This document shows, piece by piece, positions 44,741-56,429 of a stretch of 64,000 nucleotides of DNA. The stretch is from Macrotis lagotis (lineage: Eukaryota; Chordata; Mammalia; Peramelemorphia; Peramelidae). The stretch lies in NCBI RefSeq assembly GCF_037893015.1, contig NC_133658.1, positions 138,939,539 to 139,003,538 on the forward strand, written 5' to 3'. The notes beneath the pieces were generated by a model. The model was not told where the DNA came from, did not search any database, and saw nothing but the letters and a program-made list of their open reading frames with translations. The translations under genes were made by a program, and so were the position numbers. Within the stretch, counting starts at the first letter, position 1. Each line of letters begins with the position of its first letter.

Positions 44741-46089
44741 TAGTGTTAGGCAGACATTGGATAAGCAAAGCTGCAGGAACATATGAACCATCCCACCCCT
44801 ACTCCCATGTTATAACAACATTAAGAAAGTAGGTGACTAACAGGTAAGATACAGCTTAATTTCAAGTTGTCATTTACTTTTCAGTTTATTCTCATCTGCT
44901 TTTGTCTCCTCCCCTGACATCGCTGAGGCCTTTGGCCTGCTTATTTATTCACCACCCTTCACTATAATGTTCCTATTCCTATTGGTGACTTTCTGGTACC
45001 AGTGATCTACTACCAGTGTCCCACCCTTGACCCTAACATTTGACCTTCTGACTTCACTTAGTTCATTCACCCTTACCTTTGAGGTCTCTTGACACCATTC
45101 TACATACTTCTGACTTAACCAGCACAAACCACCTAGTACCTTTGGTAGAGGGAGTGCTAAATGACCTTTTAGGAAGCATACATAATAGGGAAGAGCTTAT
45201 TCTAGGCATAAAGACCTATAAGTTTAATATGGGGCACAGGATCAAAAGAAGGGAGACCTTAGAAGTGAATCATTTCCCCCTATTTCCCAATTCCTGCCTC
45301 CGCAATGTTTTGTCTTGTTTTTCCTGGGATATATACCTTTTTAGACATCATAAACTTGGGATAATTGGGGGAAGAACACCCTAAGCAAAATAAGCAATAA
45401 ATCATAAAGAAACTCTAACTCTCACAGATTTCCAAATAGTAGAATTGGATCAAGTTGTTCATTCCTTTAGTTTTGCAAACTAGTTAATTCAGTTCACAGA
45501 TGGGAAATACCTCATCCAAGAACACACTACTTCTAACTGAACCCAGTCTTTAACCTAGGTTTTTTTACTCATTTAAATGTCTACCCTCCCATAACCTCAC
45601 CCTGTCAGCCTTCTTCCGACTCCTTTTCAACCCTTTCCAGCTCTTCTCACCTCCCTGTTCCTTCATTCCTTTCATATTTCTCCTTGTCTTTCCATAATTC
45701 TAAACCTTGTCTTTTGCTCCACCGAGATGAGTCTAGAGAAGCTAAGGTTTGGATTATCAGTCTAGTGGCCATGCTCTCTCAGCCATGAGATTGAGACTGC
45801 AAACCAGACTTCTTGCCACCTTGGTTTTTATTCATACAGAGGGCTTTCCTATCATCCAGTGTTAGTTAAGTAAAAGTTGCCCCTTTGTTCCTACCTAAGA
45901 GACTTGATCAGAAGTTCAGCTCTCCCAGTGCTGCAACTCCAATCAGAGGCATATGCTTCCCAGAAGCCTCCAGAAGCATAATAAAAAAAGTTTCCTGATT
46001 GCAGGAAAAAGTCTGCAGCACCTCTCCTTCTGGCCCACCCCTCAGCCCCTGCCTTCTGCACCACCACCCCAGCCCAGTTTTCAAAGGCC
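44741..46089. other. Mostly unique sequence
   Basis: About 1.3 kb with no repeat I can name apart from a weak antisense MIR near 45475-45560. The open frames at 45079-45384, 45891-46145 and 45953-46189 have no recognisable domains and no splice context. Confidence 0.45.
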
Positions 46090-46470
46090 ACCCTTAGACA
46101 AAGCAAGTGACACTGAAAACAGCCATCTCCCCCCTGCCTGCCCACTGATAATAATGGGCCAAGACACTTTTATTATCATTATTAATTAGCACTTTCAAGC
46201 AATGGAATTAAATCAATATGGTGGACTGAAACTAATTTTAACAAGCCATTGAGATCAATCATTGGGACTTTTATCTACATAAATGCCACTAAACTCAGCT
46301 CGTTAGTGTAACATTAGCTGGAAAGAAAAAGAAGGGAGACTGGCGGGGTTTTAATTAGGAAGACATAAACCGAGCCACAATTTTTCTTCTTTGATTTGCT
46401 TTTAATCTCGTCTGCATAGCTCTTCTAGTGCTGCCCAGTCTGATTATCAGTCCCAGACCTCTTCAGTGGG
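46090..46470. promoter_or_regulatory. Candidate conserved non-coding block C
   Basis: Repeat-free. Holds two TAATTAG-type homeodomain cores (tcattattaattagcacttt at about 46177; gggttttaattaggaagac at about 46347), a GATA site (ctgataataatgggcc), and CpGs at about 46300, 46344 and 46370 that are unusual in this AT-rich window. A developmental enhancer is a reasonable guess but rests on composition only. Confidence 0.45.
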
Positions 46471-46969
46471 AAGGGGAGGAGACTAAAGAGGAGAAAAGAA
46501 GGGCAAGTGTGGAGAGGTTCTTGCCACCCCACTCCATTCTCCCTACAAAAGGACTGCTCTTCCCTGTTCCCAAATCTCTGTGATTGCCATACAGGGTGTC
46601 TAAGCCAGGAAACCAAGGACAACCTGGACACCATTCCCAGTTTTCTCGACCAAGAGTGACTACTGGGAACTCAGAGTGTCTTGATAAGCATTTAGATATG
46701 CCACTTCCTAAGTGCCCCCATTTTTCATGGAAAGTATCAAATTTAAAGCCAGAAAAATCTAGGTCCAAGTCCCAGTTCCATTTCTTGCAGAAGGATCTTA
46801 GGATAGTTTTCCCTCCACACCTAGCAAATGGTAGGCTTTCAGATATTTATGGATTGACTAAGTCTCAGCCCTGCCCTACTAACTCTGTCAATCTGTCATG
46901 CTTCCAATTAACTAATTAGCAGCTTCCATAGATGGGCCAGTGCTAGACTGAAAAGGTGCAATGACCTTC
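46471..46969. other. Unique, with a short MIR/L2 piece
   Basis: The open frames at 46768-46463 (minus) and 46584-46919 (plus) overlap and have no motif. 46745-46850 resembles MIR/L2 text (ccaagtcccagttccatttc). Confidence 0.4.
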
Positions 46970-47230
46970 TCAGCTCCATCAAGAAACAAACCTCCTTAAC
47001 TGTGTCTTTATTTGAGCTGTTTCCTGTACCTACTGTTGATTACTCTTCTCTCTGCCTATCCAATCCGACACAACCTTAAGAGCCTACTTGCTGCCTTTCA
47101 CAAAGTCTTCTCTGCTCCCATTCATTCACATTGATCTCTGTCTTTTCTGAACTCTTAATGCACTTATATAGTCTTGAAACTCCTAATTCCCTCATTGTAA
47201 TTACCATTTATTTTGGTAATTAACCATATA
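46970..47230 (+). mobile_element. L2 3' region fragment
   Basis: 'gcctacttgctgcctttcac', 'aaagtcttctctgctcccat' and 'tgaactcttaatgcacttat' fit the L2 C-terminal and 3' region. Confidence 0.55.
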
Positions 47231-47885
47231 CAGATTTGCCTCATTCATCTAACTTTTTCATGGAATAAGACATTTTTGATGAGTCAATTTTGCAGATAAG
47301 TGAAAGTCTACTCCTTTAAACACCAAAAAAAGCATCCTTTCTGTTTTTAATGGAAATCCTTCTAAAGTATGTTATATATGTCCATTCTTTAGTAAAGAAA
47401 GTCCCTTTGATATTTCATTAGTGTGGATTCTCCTTCTAGCAACCCATGTGATAATATTTCTATTTAATGATCTTTATGTTTGCTCTTGCTGCAATAGTTC
47501 ATTACTTGGTAACCAACTTTCAGATAATAACTTAGGCTAATCATTGAACAACAGACAATGTTTATTAATAAGTCTGTATTTACTCAAAAATCTTTCTAGC
47601 CTGCTATTAAATGTCAGGCTACTCCACTGGTAGTATAGTTTTTAACAACATAGAGTCATCTCTATACCATGCTGAGAATTTTAGTGAAAGGACTAAACTT
47701 AGTATGCAGAATACAATTCAATTCAATTCAACATTTGTTAATATTTTCTGAATGATTCCGATTCCTTATTATGAATGACTGTCATTATATTGCTCATGTC
47801 AGCAACATACTAGTTTCTCTACTCTTAGATATCTGTGTGTGTATATATAGACATGAAATTCCCTCAAGGGTTATTGAGAAGAGAG
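47231..47885. other. No recognised feature
   Basis: AT-rich unique sequence. Confidence 0.5.
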
Positions 47886-48130
47886 CTATAGAGACAACTA
47901 GATGGTACAGGAGATGAAGCATATCACTTGGAGCCAGGAAGATCTGGATTCAAATCCTAACTCATGTATTGACTAGTTTTGTGATCCTGACCAAGTGTCA
48001 TTTAACCTGAATCAGTTTTTTCACCTGTCAAAGGAAGATAATAACAATGCCTACTTTCCAGGATTCTTGTGAGGATCAAATGAGATAACATATGTAAAGA
48101 GCTTTGCAAATGGAAACCATAATTATTTTT
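47886..48130 (+). mobile_element. MIR-class SINE with tRNA-like head
   Basis: 'gacaactagatggtacagga', 'gatctggattcaaatcctaa', 'ttcttgtgaggatcaaatga' and 'taaagagctttgcaaatgga'. Complete, moderately decayed. Confidence 0.8.
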
Positions 48131-48644
48131 ATCCCTCTACTGACTTGTTCCAAAATACTGTGGTTTTCTAATTGGTCGTTTTTCTTGTCTCTCTCCCTGC
48201 TGTCAGTTTCCACTGCTTTTGATTGTCAGGGAAAGCCATATAACCAATTTAGTTAAATCAGTAACCTTGTATTCATACACAATACTCGGTCGTTAATTAG
48301 ACTCAGAAGTGCTAAGTGTGAATCTATTCTTCCTGATATCTGTCTTCTTAGATGTCCAATGGTCTTCCCCCCTTACCTAGGCTTTCCAAATTGTGGTCAA
48401 GATGATTACTGGAAGCTTGACTCCTAAGAAGTGAGATGTTACTATACTATCATATATTTGAGCTCTCATTTCTCTTCCAATTTCTCAAAATTCTATAATC
48501 CTAACAATAATCATATGTATAAAATTCCTGTCTTTCCAACTAAATTGTAATTTTCATGAAGGGAAGCATCATATCTTTTGCACATTTCCTATCCCCAAAG
48601 TGCTTCGGAGAAGACTAACATATAATGAATACTCTAAATATTTG
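48131..48644. other. Unique, possible L2 3' end at right
   Basis: Nothing gene-like. 48530-48645 has L2-tail-like text (aagggaagcatcatatcttt; tgaatactctaaatatttg). Confidence 0.4.
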
Positions 48645-48945
48645 CTGAATGATGATGTTTGTCCTTCATTCTCAAAGAAGACCATGATATTAGGGAGGTG
48701 ATGCCATGACAAGCATATGAATTGGATTTGAGCAAGGGTGTGCTGTGCTAAGTCACCATTCTCACTTTCTCCTCTGGATCTATCTGAGTCAGTAACCATA
48801 TATGAATCAGGATGACTGAAGATGGTCCTAGATATGAGGCAATCAGGTATAAATGACTTGTTTGAAGGATACTGTCTATGATTTCCTAGTCTTAAATTCT
48901 TCTCAACATCAGCAGACTGAGATTCAGCCATTTTGTCTCCTTAGA
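48645..48945 (-). mobile_element. Marsupial SINE
   Basis: 'ttgtccttcattctcaaaga', 'agaccatgatattagggagg', 'tgatgccatgacaagcatat', 'tgtgctgtgctaagtcacca' and 'atcaggatgactgaagatgg'. Best-preserved left end of this family in the window. The antisense open frame here is a shadow. Confidence 0.8.
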
Positions 48946-49480
48946 ATTCATTAGCATTGAATTTTTAAAAAAGGTCTGGTCGCCCCACTGTTCATCTTGA
49001 GATAGTAGCTTAGATTCACCTCAAATGACCTTAACCTGGACCTGGCCTGTGGGTGAATCCCCCACTTTGTATTCCTAACACTTATCAAAATGTCCAATGA
49101 GCACTTCATAAATGTTTATTGACTACTCCTTATCCTTTCTGTACCTTGTTTCATATACCAGAAAAAATATCATTCCAGTTCCCTGAATAGGACAGAATTG
49201 AAAAAAGACACACATTTATTTCTAAGGACCAATATGTTTTTATGGTGTTAATAATGACTTTTTTTAACTTTCTGTTCTATGTCCTTTGGTCTTTCTAGTT
49301 CCATTGGTCATCCATCCCAACCTACTATACTTCCAAATTCTCAGACATCTCACCTATAAAATTGGGGGTGGGGGATTGGAGGGATAATGTTAGCCCTTTT
49401 GGCTATAAAATTCATCATTCACATTTCCATGGTTCTCTGTGGCTTACTTCTATACTTTTCTTGCATAATTATATGAGGTA
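48946..49480. other. L2 tail fragment then unique sequence
   Basis: 49000-49140 has L2 3' text (cacttcataaatgtttattg). The rest is unrecognised. Confidence 0.45.
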
Positions 49481-49575
49481 AGCAACATAAGTATTATTTT
49501 ATCCATTTTACAGATAAGGAACTGAGACCTATTTAGCTAACAAGTTTCAGAGGTAGGACTTGATGTCCCTGTCCT
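49481..49575 (-). mobile_element. MIR fragment, antisense
   Basis: 'tccattttacagataaggaa' then 'ctgagacctatttagctaac'. Confidence 0.6.
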
Positions 49576-49853
49576 TTCTTTCTTTCCATTGTACTCAGAG
49601 ATGTGCTGAAGTTAGTTCAAACCAGTTTCCAAAACCAATTAAATTTTCTGAGAATATTTATAACTTGGAAATCAGCAAACACTACAAATTAGGGTTGGAT
49701 TGGCTGTTTTGTTGATCATCTCATTCTAAACTTTTAAAAATGATGGAGAAAATGTTAATCATGCTATTTTAAAGGTGTGTCATGTACATTGTTTTCAGAG
49801 CTGATTGTTAAACATTTACTAGCTCACCCCTGACAGAACCACACTTATACAAA

Positions 49854-49893
<40 letters not shown>

Positions 49894-50609
49894 CAATATG
49901 AACCTACATTCAAGATTCTTCTATTTTATTCATATACATGTATGCTAAAAAAAATCTAAGGTCTTTCCTTTACCTCCCATTCTCAGATTTTTAGCATTCT
50001 AGTTTCCTCTACATTGATTATCTTATATATCATTCACTGTCCCCATTACAAGGATGAACTATCAGCCTTCAAAGCCTGAATTAAACATCAATCATACTTG
50101 CTATATAACTGCCAAATGTGAGCAATACAGGTTACTGATGTCTACATAAGGATTCCTATGAGAAGGAAGAGGTTTTCCCTAGCATCTAAGCTACTTCTTG
50201 AAGGGGAAAATGCCCTCAAGGATCTTTAACAGAGCCATTCACCCTAAGGAAGAGATCTGATAGCATCACCCCACATGTAGGAGAACTGGGTTATGTTGAG
50301 GCAGGCTTCTGAAACCTTTAAAGTGCAAAGCCACATTTTATCTTAATACTTGCTTGACAGTTCTTGTAATTTGAGGCAGGTGTCTAAGCTAGAGAACAAT
50401 TGGGAAAACTAAATCCCATAGCTATACATTGGCTATCCATTTGGGCTATCTTTTGGAACACTACTTGTCAATGCTTTGGACAAAATGTTTGTACAAATAT
50501 TTTGGATGGAAGGACTTCTAAATTTCCTTCTAACCTCTGAGATTTTATGATTCTAGAATTTTCTGAACATCTCTGATCTCTCTTTATTAATAATAAGGAA
50601 GAGTTAATG
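49576..50609. other. Mostly unique sequence
   Basis: Contains an (AC)n run at 49856-49892. No gene or named repeat. 49770-49850 holds 'gattgttaaacatttactag', a phrase known from degraded DNA transposons, but too little survives to call. Confidence 0.45.
49856..49892. repeat. (AC)n microsatellite
   Basis: About 16 ac units. Confidence 0.93.
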
Positions 50610-50882
50610 TTACTGGCTGTCCCTAAAGAAAAAAGAAAGCTCTTATTATGTGCCAGGTGCTTTACAAATTTTATCTTAGGTGATTATCATAACTATCCTA
50701 TGAGACAAGTACTATTATTATTATACTCTTTTCTTTTTTTACAGTTGAGGAAATTGAAAGAGATAGAGGTTAAATGATTGTCCAGAGTCACACAGTTAGT
50801 AAGTATCTGAGAGCAGATTTGCACTGTGGTCTTCAAGACTCTAGATCCAGTGTTTTATCTGTTATATCATGTAGCTGCCGTT
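50610..50882 (-). mobile_element. MIR-class SINE, antisense
   Basis: 'tattatgtgccaggtgcttt', 'ttacagttgaggaaattgaa', 'tccagagtcacacagttagt' and the head complement at the right (tctgttatatcatgtagctg). Confidence 0.75.
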
Positions 50883-50959
50883 AAATCTAAGGAAAAACAG
50901 GGTCCATGGTGCATGGCAGTGGAAGCTGGTATACTGATAGCCCTGTAATATTTCCAGCT

Positions 50960-51325
50960 AAAATCCTTCATGGTGTCTTTCAATCATAAGTTCATCAATT
51001 CAATTCTTAAAGTCACTCCAATACCCTCATTTTACAGATAAAGAAACAAAAGGTCCAAAGGAGTTAAATGATTTGTCATGAAACTATATGGGCAGGGGCA
51101 GCTAGGTGGCATAGTGGATAAAGCACCAGCCTTGGAGTCAAGAGTACCTGGGTTCAAATCCAGTCTCAGACACTTAATAATTACCTAGCTGTATGGCCTT
51201 GGGCAAGCTACTTAACCCCATTTGCCTTGCAAAAACCTAAAAAAAAAAACTATATGGGAAGAAAGCTGAAATTTGAATCCAATTCCCCCGAATTCAAATT
51301 GTTTCCACTCCTCTATGATGTTAAG
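50960..51325 (-). mobile_element. MIR-class SINE split by a WSINE1
   Basis: Left part to 51092 (attttacagataaagaaaca; gagttaaatgatttgtcatg). It resumes at about 51258 with 'aagctgaaatttgaatccaa'. Confidence 0.65.
51093..51246 (+). mobile_element. WSINE1-type SINE with TSD
   Basis: Complete. A perfect 12-bp repeat, aaactatatggg, lies at 51081-51092 and 51247-51258. Confidence 0.95.
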
Positions 51326-51329
51326 CTGA

Positions 51330-51880
51330 TGATTCCTACTTGTATATCTCTATCTATGGGTGTTCTCAACCTTCTAATGCTATTATTTCCTGTGGTATAG
51401 GACTATCTCTATTTGGATGCTTAAGGATTTCCACATATTTAGAATGCCTTATCACAATTACCTTTCCTTCCTAGAACTTTCTCACATTTCCACTATTCTC
51501 CAAATATCCCAAATTCAATTTAATTCTCTACCTTCTTTCATCCATCATTAGGAGTTTAGATAATAAAGATTGAATATAAAGTTATTTTCAAATCAGTCAC
51601 CTGCTTCTTGCAAATCTTCATTCACAATGATTCTTGGATTTACAATTTCCTTTCTATTTCCACCATTCCATACCCTCTTCATGGCATATCCTCAATACAA
51701 TAAGAATGTCCTTGCTTTTAATTTCTTTCCCCTTCAATCTTTTCTTTACTCTGATACTTGATATGTCATCTTCTCTCCTGGATCAAATCCAAACACATTA
51801 GCCTAGCACTAACTTTTCAATCACCTAACCCCACCTTGTTTTTTTTCAATCTTATCTCCTCAATTTAGGGGGCATATGAA
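51330..51880 (+). mobile_element. Decayed L2 sense fragment
   Basis: Pyrimidine-rich text with L2-like phrases (ctctcctggatcaaatccaa; cacctaaccccaccttgttt). The open frame at 51570-51761 has no recognisable domain. Confidence 0.4.
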
Positions 51881-51904
51881 CAACAAGAATGTGTTTCGAT
51901 CACT

Positions 51905-52100
51905 TTTCTGTCATGTTTGAATTATTACGATACAATTTGGGGTTTTCTTAGCCAAGACATTTCAATGGTTTGCTATTTCTTTCTTCAGCTCATTTAACAG
52001 ATGAGGAAATTGAGGCAAACAGTTAAGTGACTTGCCCAAGGTCACACAGCTAAATGTGTCTGAGGCCAAATTTGAATAAGTCTTCCTTGTGCCAAGGCAC
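51905..52100 (-). mobile_element. RTE-tailed tRNA SINE, antisense, 3' parts
   Basis: 'tttggggttttcttagccaa', 'tcaatggtttgctatttctt', 'agatgaggaaattgaggcaa', 'cttgcccaaggtcacacagc'. The head is lost at the right. Confidence 0.8.
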
Positions 52101-52129
52101 AAAAAAATCCAGTGCATCCCAAGCAAGGG

Positions 52130-52345
52130 TTTAGACTAGATATTTTCTCCAACCTATGTTCAAATCCACTTCAGATACTTAAAAGTCATGTAATCCTAAA
52201 CAAGTCACTGAATCTCAAACTCAATTTTCTGATTTGTAAAATGGGGATAAATAGTACCTAATTTACAATTGTTGTAAAGGTCAAATAAGGTAATATGTAT
52301 TAAGTGTTTTTGCAAAGTTTAAGACCCCATATAAATTTAGCTATT
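52130..52345 (+). mobile_element. MIR-class SINE
   Basis: 'acctatgttcaaatccactt', 'caattttctgatttgtaaaa', 'tacaattgttgtaaaggtca' and 'tttaagaccccatataaatt'. Confidence 0.75.
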
Positions 52346-52984
52346 CTTATAACTCCCCAACAAGGACTCTGCTCTAGTCAGGATAATCAATGATTACAAT
52401 CATTACACCTGTGATTTCTAAAGTGACCCAGAGCTTCAGAACATCACCACATCAGAAATGCTATCTGACCTGTGGTTGAATGAACATACTACTACACCCT
52501 TACCCCTTAGCATAAGAACAAACAACCAATAACCAGTGAAAGCACTATGAAGACAATCCTGTAAACAAAATGTTAATATAACAAGGTACTTCCCCAATTG
52601 CCTATTCCCTCATCAATACATTAGAAAAAAATAGCAATATATCTATACCAGGAAAACTTTCTAGAAAAGTCACCTGTTACAACATTGCCATCTTCAAACT
52701 ACCAGAGGTTGCCAGGGCTTGACTGATCTTCACTCTCAAGCAAGCAAATCTACCAAAAGTCAACATAGATTGACTTAATTATTGACCATCCATGATATCA
52801 ACTCATTCTTTTTCTTAAATTCCCTTGCCAGTATTTCTTCCACCCACCTCTGTAAGAGTAACCAGAGCACTCCTAATATATTGTATCTGGTCCCACTAGT
52901 GCTTAAGATTTCTCTTAATGTTATAGTACCAACAATCAAATGAGCTGCTAAGTCTCAAAACCCCCAAAAGTAGCTATAAAACAA
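52346..52984. other. No recognised feature
   Basis: Unique AT-rich sequence with no gene or named repeat. Confidence 0.5.
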
Positions 52985-53214
52985 TTTATTACTGTGTAAA
53001 AAATAGAGAGGTTAATCAGTAGAAAAGATTAGATTCACTGTATACAGAAACAAATGAACACAATAGTCTAGTATTTGATAAGATCCCAGTTATTGAGGCA
53101 AAATCTCTATCTGACTAAAACTAATAGGAAAATTGGAAAATGGTCTAGGATAAAGTAGGTACACACAAAAATCTCAAATGTTATACTAAAATAATCCCAA
53201 AACATATATGATTT

Positions 53215-53380
53215 GGGAGCAGCTAGGTAGCATAGTGGATAAAGAACCAGCCTTGGAGTCAGGAGTACCTGGGTTCAAATCCAGTCTCAGACACTTAATA
53301 ATTACCTAGCTGTGTGGCCTTGGGCAAGCCACTTAACCCCATTTGCCTTGCAAAAAAAAACCTAAAAAAAAGAAAGAAAA
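53215..53380 (+). mobile_element. WSINE1-type SINE inside the L1
   Basis: Complete, with aacatatat on both sides (53201-53209 and 53381-53389) as a probable TSD. Confidence 0.93.
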
Positions 53381-53697
53381 AACATATATCATATATGATT
53401 TAGACAAAAAGGGTAACATCATAAGAAAATTAGAAGACCATGGATAGGGAAAAACTTCATGACCAAACAAGAAATAGTTGTTCACAAGAAGTAAAGTATA
53501 TAATTTTGACTGCATAAAATTTTAAAGTTTTTAAACAAGTAAAATCAATGCTGCTAAAATTAAGGAGGAAAGCAGGAAACAGAAAAAAATCTTTGTAGAA
53601 AATTTCCCTGATATAGCTCTATTTCTCAAATATATAGGAAACTAAGTCAAATTTACAAGAATAGGAGCCATTCCTCAAATAATAAATGGTCAAAGTA

Positions 53698-53698
53698 C

Positions 53699-53749
<51 letters not shown>

Positions 53750-53750
53750 T
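53698..53750. repeat. (ATAG)n microsatellite
   Basis: About 13 atag units inside the L1, just before 'gacaattttcaaaggaagaa'. Confidence 0.95.
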
Positions 53751-54235
53751 AGATATGACAATTTTCAAAGGAAGAAATCAAAGTTATCAATAGCCATTCA
53801 AAAATGTTCTAGATCACTAATAATTAGAGAAATATGATTTAAAAAATCCCCAAGGTCCCACCTCACATCCATCTATCAGATTGGCCAAGATGACAAATAA
53901 CAAATACTAGAGGGGATATGAGAATATATAAGTATACTAATGTACAGTTGGTAGAACTATGAACTAGTCCAACCATTCTAGAAAGGAATTTGAAGCTAGC
54001 TCAAAAACCTATTAAACTATTCATGCTCTTTTGACCCAGAGATACCTCTCCTAGGTCTCTCCCTCAAAGGGATCAACAAAAGAGGAAAAGGTCCCATTTG
54101 CACACATTGTTTATAGCTTTTCTTTTTTATTCTAGTAAAGAATTGGAAACTGAGATGATGCCCATTAATTGGGGAATGGTTGAACAAGTTATGATCTATA
54201 AATGTAATGGAATACTATTGTGCTGTGAATGAAAG

Positions 54236-54392
54236 AGGGGCGGCTAGGTGGCGTAGTGGATAAAGCACAGGCCTTGGAGTCAGGAGTACTTGGGTTCAAA
54301 TCCGGTCTTGGACACTTAATAATTACCTAGCTGTGTGGCCTTAGGCAAGCCACTTAACCCCGTTTGCCTTACAAAAAAAAAACCTAAAACAC
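54236..54392 (+). mobile_element. WSINE1-type SINE inside the L1
   Basis: Complete copy (cggctaggtggcgtagtgg head) in the L1 3' region. The TSD is not clear. The L1 text resumes soon after it. Confidence 0.93.
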
Positions 54393-54735
54393 AAAGTGAA
54401 GCCGTGTGTGTGTGTAAAAGAACAATATTATAAAGACAAATAACTTTGGAAGACTTGAGAACTTTGACCATCACAATGACCAACCACAATCCCAAAAGAT
54501 TCATGATAAAACATGCTATCTACCTCCCAAAAGGGACATAGAGTGCAGATTGAAGAATATTTTCTTCTATTTCTTTATTTTTTCTTGCTTTTTAATTCTT
54601 CGAACATAGCTAATGTGGAATTTATTTTGTATGTCTGTAGATATTTGTAAGGGTTTTTATCTTTCTTGATTTTCTCAATGTGTGAGGGATGGTAAAGGGA
54701 GAAGGAATTTGTAACTAAAAATAAAATTGAATTGA

Positions 54736-55064
54736 ATAAACTTTAATTAAATTTAATTTAAAAGAACAGCAGCTCGATTCCCAAATTACTGATCCTGCTT
54801 TTAGCCTCTCATCTTACCTTCAGTTATGGTCCAGGAAAAAATCTTTTGTGGAGTTCAAATCTGACAGCTGTCAGCAATCCCTATAAAAATCTGGAAAGAA
54901 AGCTTTCAATTATAAAATCATGGCAAATACTAAGCATTTAACATCAGAGAGGATATTCTGCTATTAATGGAAATTATGCTAAAAAATACATTATAATATA
55001 TCTGCCTTGTTCCTATTCCAAAAGGATCATTGGGTCTTTTCAACTGGATATACAGTTGAAACCT
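54736..55064. other. No recognised feature
   Basis: Short unique interval between the L1 and a satellite. Confidence 0.5.
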
Positions 55065-55268
55065 TCATATAGATAGATAGACATATAGATATAGATTCAG
55101 ATTCAGATCGAGATCAAGATCAAGATCGAGATAGAGACAGAGACAGAGACAGAGATAGAGACAGACAGAGACAGAGACAGAGACAGAGATAGAGATAGAG
55201 ATAGAGATAGAGATAGAGATAGAGATAGAGATAGAGATAGAGATAGAGATAGAGGAGATAGAGATGAT
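55065..55268. repeat. Compound (GATAGA)n satellite
   Basis: About 200 bp: gata units at the left, then 'gattca' and 'gatcga/gatcaa' variants, then agacag and agagat hexamers in ordered blocks. The long minus-strand frame (55483-55103) encodes mainly SL repeats and is not a gene. Confidence 0.95.
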
Positions 55269-55299
55269 ATAGATGGACTTGGGGTTGAAACTCCATTAG

Positions 55300-55710
55300 A
55301 ATGCAAGCTCTTTAATAAGTCAATCTTATTTCTCTTCCTGCATTCCTGGAACTCAGCAGATTTCTCTATCCATACTAAGTTATTTAAATTTTTTCTCATG
55401 CATTCACTTATTAATTCAGTCCAACTTTTTCTTTCCATGGTCATTCCTTCTCCATCTTCTAAAATGTTTTCCCCCTTCTTCATCAGTTCAAATTCTCCAC
55501 TAAATATTCCCTCTTACTTGAAGTCTTTCCAGAACAACCCCAGTCTACAATTTGAATCTATTTACACTAAATTCCTGGTTTGTGCAGTCCTATGTACCAA
55601 TTTATATTTGCTTACATGTCATTTTAGTATTTCTTTCTCAGCTATTGAATAGACTTAATCTAATCTCCTGAATTATACTGTAAGTAACTTGAGGAAAGAA
55701 GCTATACTTT
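55300..55710 (+). mobile_element. L2 3' region fragment
   Basis: 'attccctcttacttgaagtc', 'tttccagaacaaccccagtc' and 'actgtaagtaacttgaggaa' resemble the L2 3' end. Confidence 0.5.
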
Positions 55711-55714
55711 AATA

Positions 55715-55880
55715 ATTAGGATCATACCTCTAGATTTTGAAAGAACCTTATAAGTAATCTAGTCCAATCCCTTTATTTTATAGATAAGGAAATGGAAACC
55801 CAAAGATGTAAAGTATCTCAGTCACACAGGTATCAAGAAGCAAAGTCAATATTTGGATCTTGGATTCTCGGTGGTTTTCT
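55715..55880 (-). mobile_element. MIR-class SINE, antisense
   Basis: 'ataagtaatctagtccaatc', 'tatagataaggaaatggaaa' and 'gtatctcagtcacacaggta'. Confidence 0.75.
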
Positions 55881-55904
55881 TCCAGTGATACAGATAATAA
55901 TCAA

Positions 55905-56200
55905 TCAATGACTGTCCATCCTATGTGATTCTCATTTGTATCTATCCACAAATTCAACCCAAGGACCCTCCATCCTGGATTTTTATTAATTTTTATCCTG
56001 ATATTGTGAGGATACCAATGGAATACTACCCAAGTCTTCCAGCCCATCATCTTTTTAAATTATGCATTTCCTTGATAGCATCTTTCACTCCTGTTTGTCA
56101 AAGCTCCTCATTAGCTGTATGTTTTAACCTGCTTTTGTCCACTGCATGCCTCTCCAACATCCACATATTCTACAATACATACTATTCCCCATGAGGTTGA
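55905..56200. repeat. Unclassified dispersed repeat, copy 1
   Basis: Parallels 61325-61640 over about 280 bp: 'ccacaaattcaacccaa', 'gcatttccttgatagcatct', 'ttcactcctgtttgtcaaag' and 'tgtatgttttaacctgctt' in order. No terminal repeat or tail recognised. Its open frame (55925-56194) is not conserved in copy 2. Confidence 0.7.
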
Positions 56201-56208
56201 GAACATCG

Positions 56209-56227
56209 GATAGATAGATAGATAGAT

Positions 56228-56283
<56 letters not shown>
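56209..56283. repeat. (GATA)n microsatellite
   Basis: About 18 gata units with one break near 56225. Confidence 0.96.
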
Positions 56284-56285
<2 letters not shown>

Positions 56286-56429
56286 TAACCAAAAAGTGAG
56301 GATGGCATGGCAAGTACTCAGAAAGGTCTCTATTATACCTATATAGCCCATCAGCCAGTCTTTTCTCTCAGGTAACCTGTTCTTACCTGACACCACAAGC
56401 TCCCAAATGTGAGGTCCCAAATTTTTGTT

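Larger units (their letters stand above)
52985..54735 (+). mobile_element. L1 3' half (ORF2 end and 3' UTR)
   Basis: Sense L1. Left part 'gtctagtatttgataagatc' and 'tccctgatatagctctattt' belong to the ORF2 end. It then reads 'aaggtcccacctcacatcca', 'tcagattggccaagatgaca', 'attaattggggaatggttga', and ends in A-rich text. Broken by WSINE1 insertions at 53215 and 54236 and a GATA satellite at 53698. No open frame. Confidence 0.9.

Noticed and set aside
48569..48931. 120-codon minus-strand frame
   Set aside because: Shadow of a SINE, with the open reading explained by its low stop density.
55103..55483. 126-codon minus-strand open frame rich in SL and SV repeats
   Set aside because: Translation of the GATAGA/GACAGA satellite plus L2-like flank.
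53698..56283. Regular repeats as a CRISPR array
   Set aside because: Units are 4-6 bp without unique spacers, in eukaryotic DNA.
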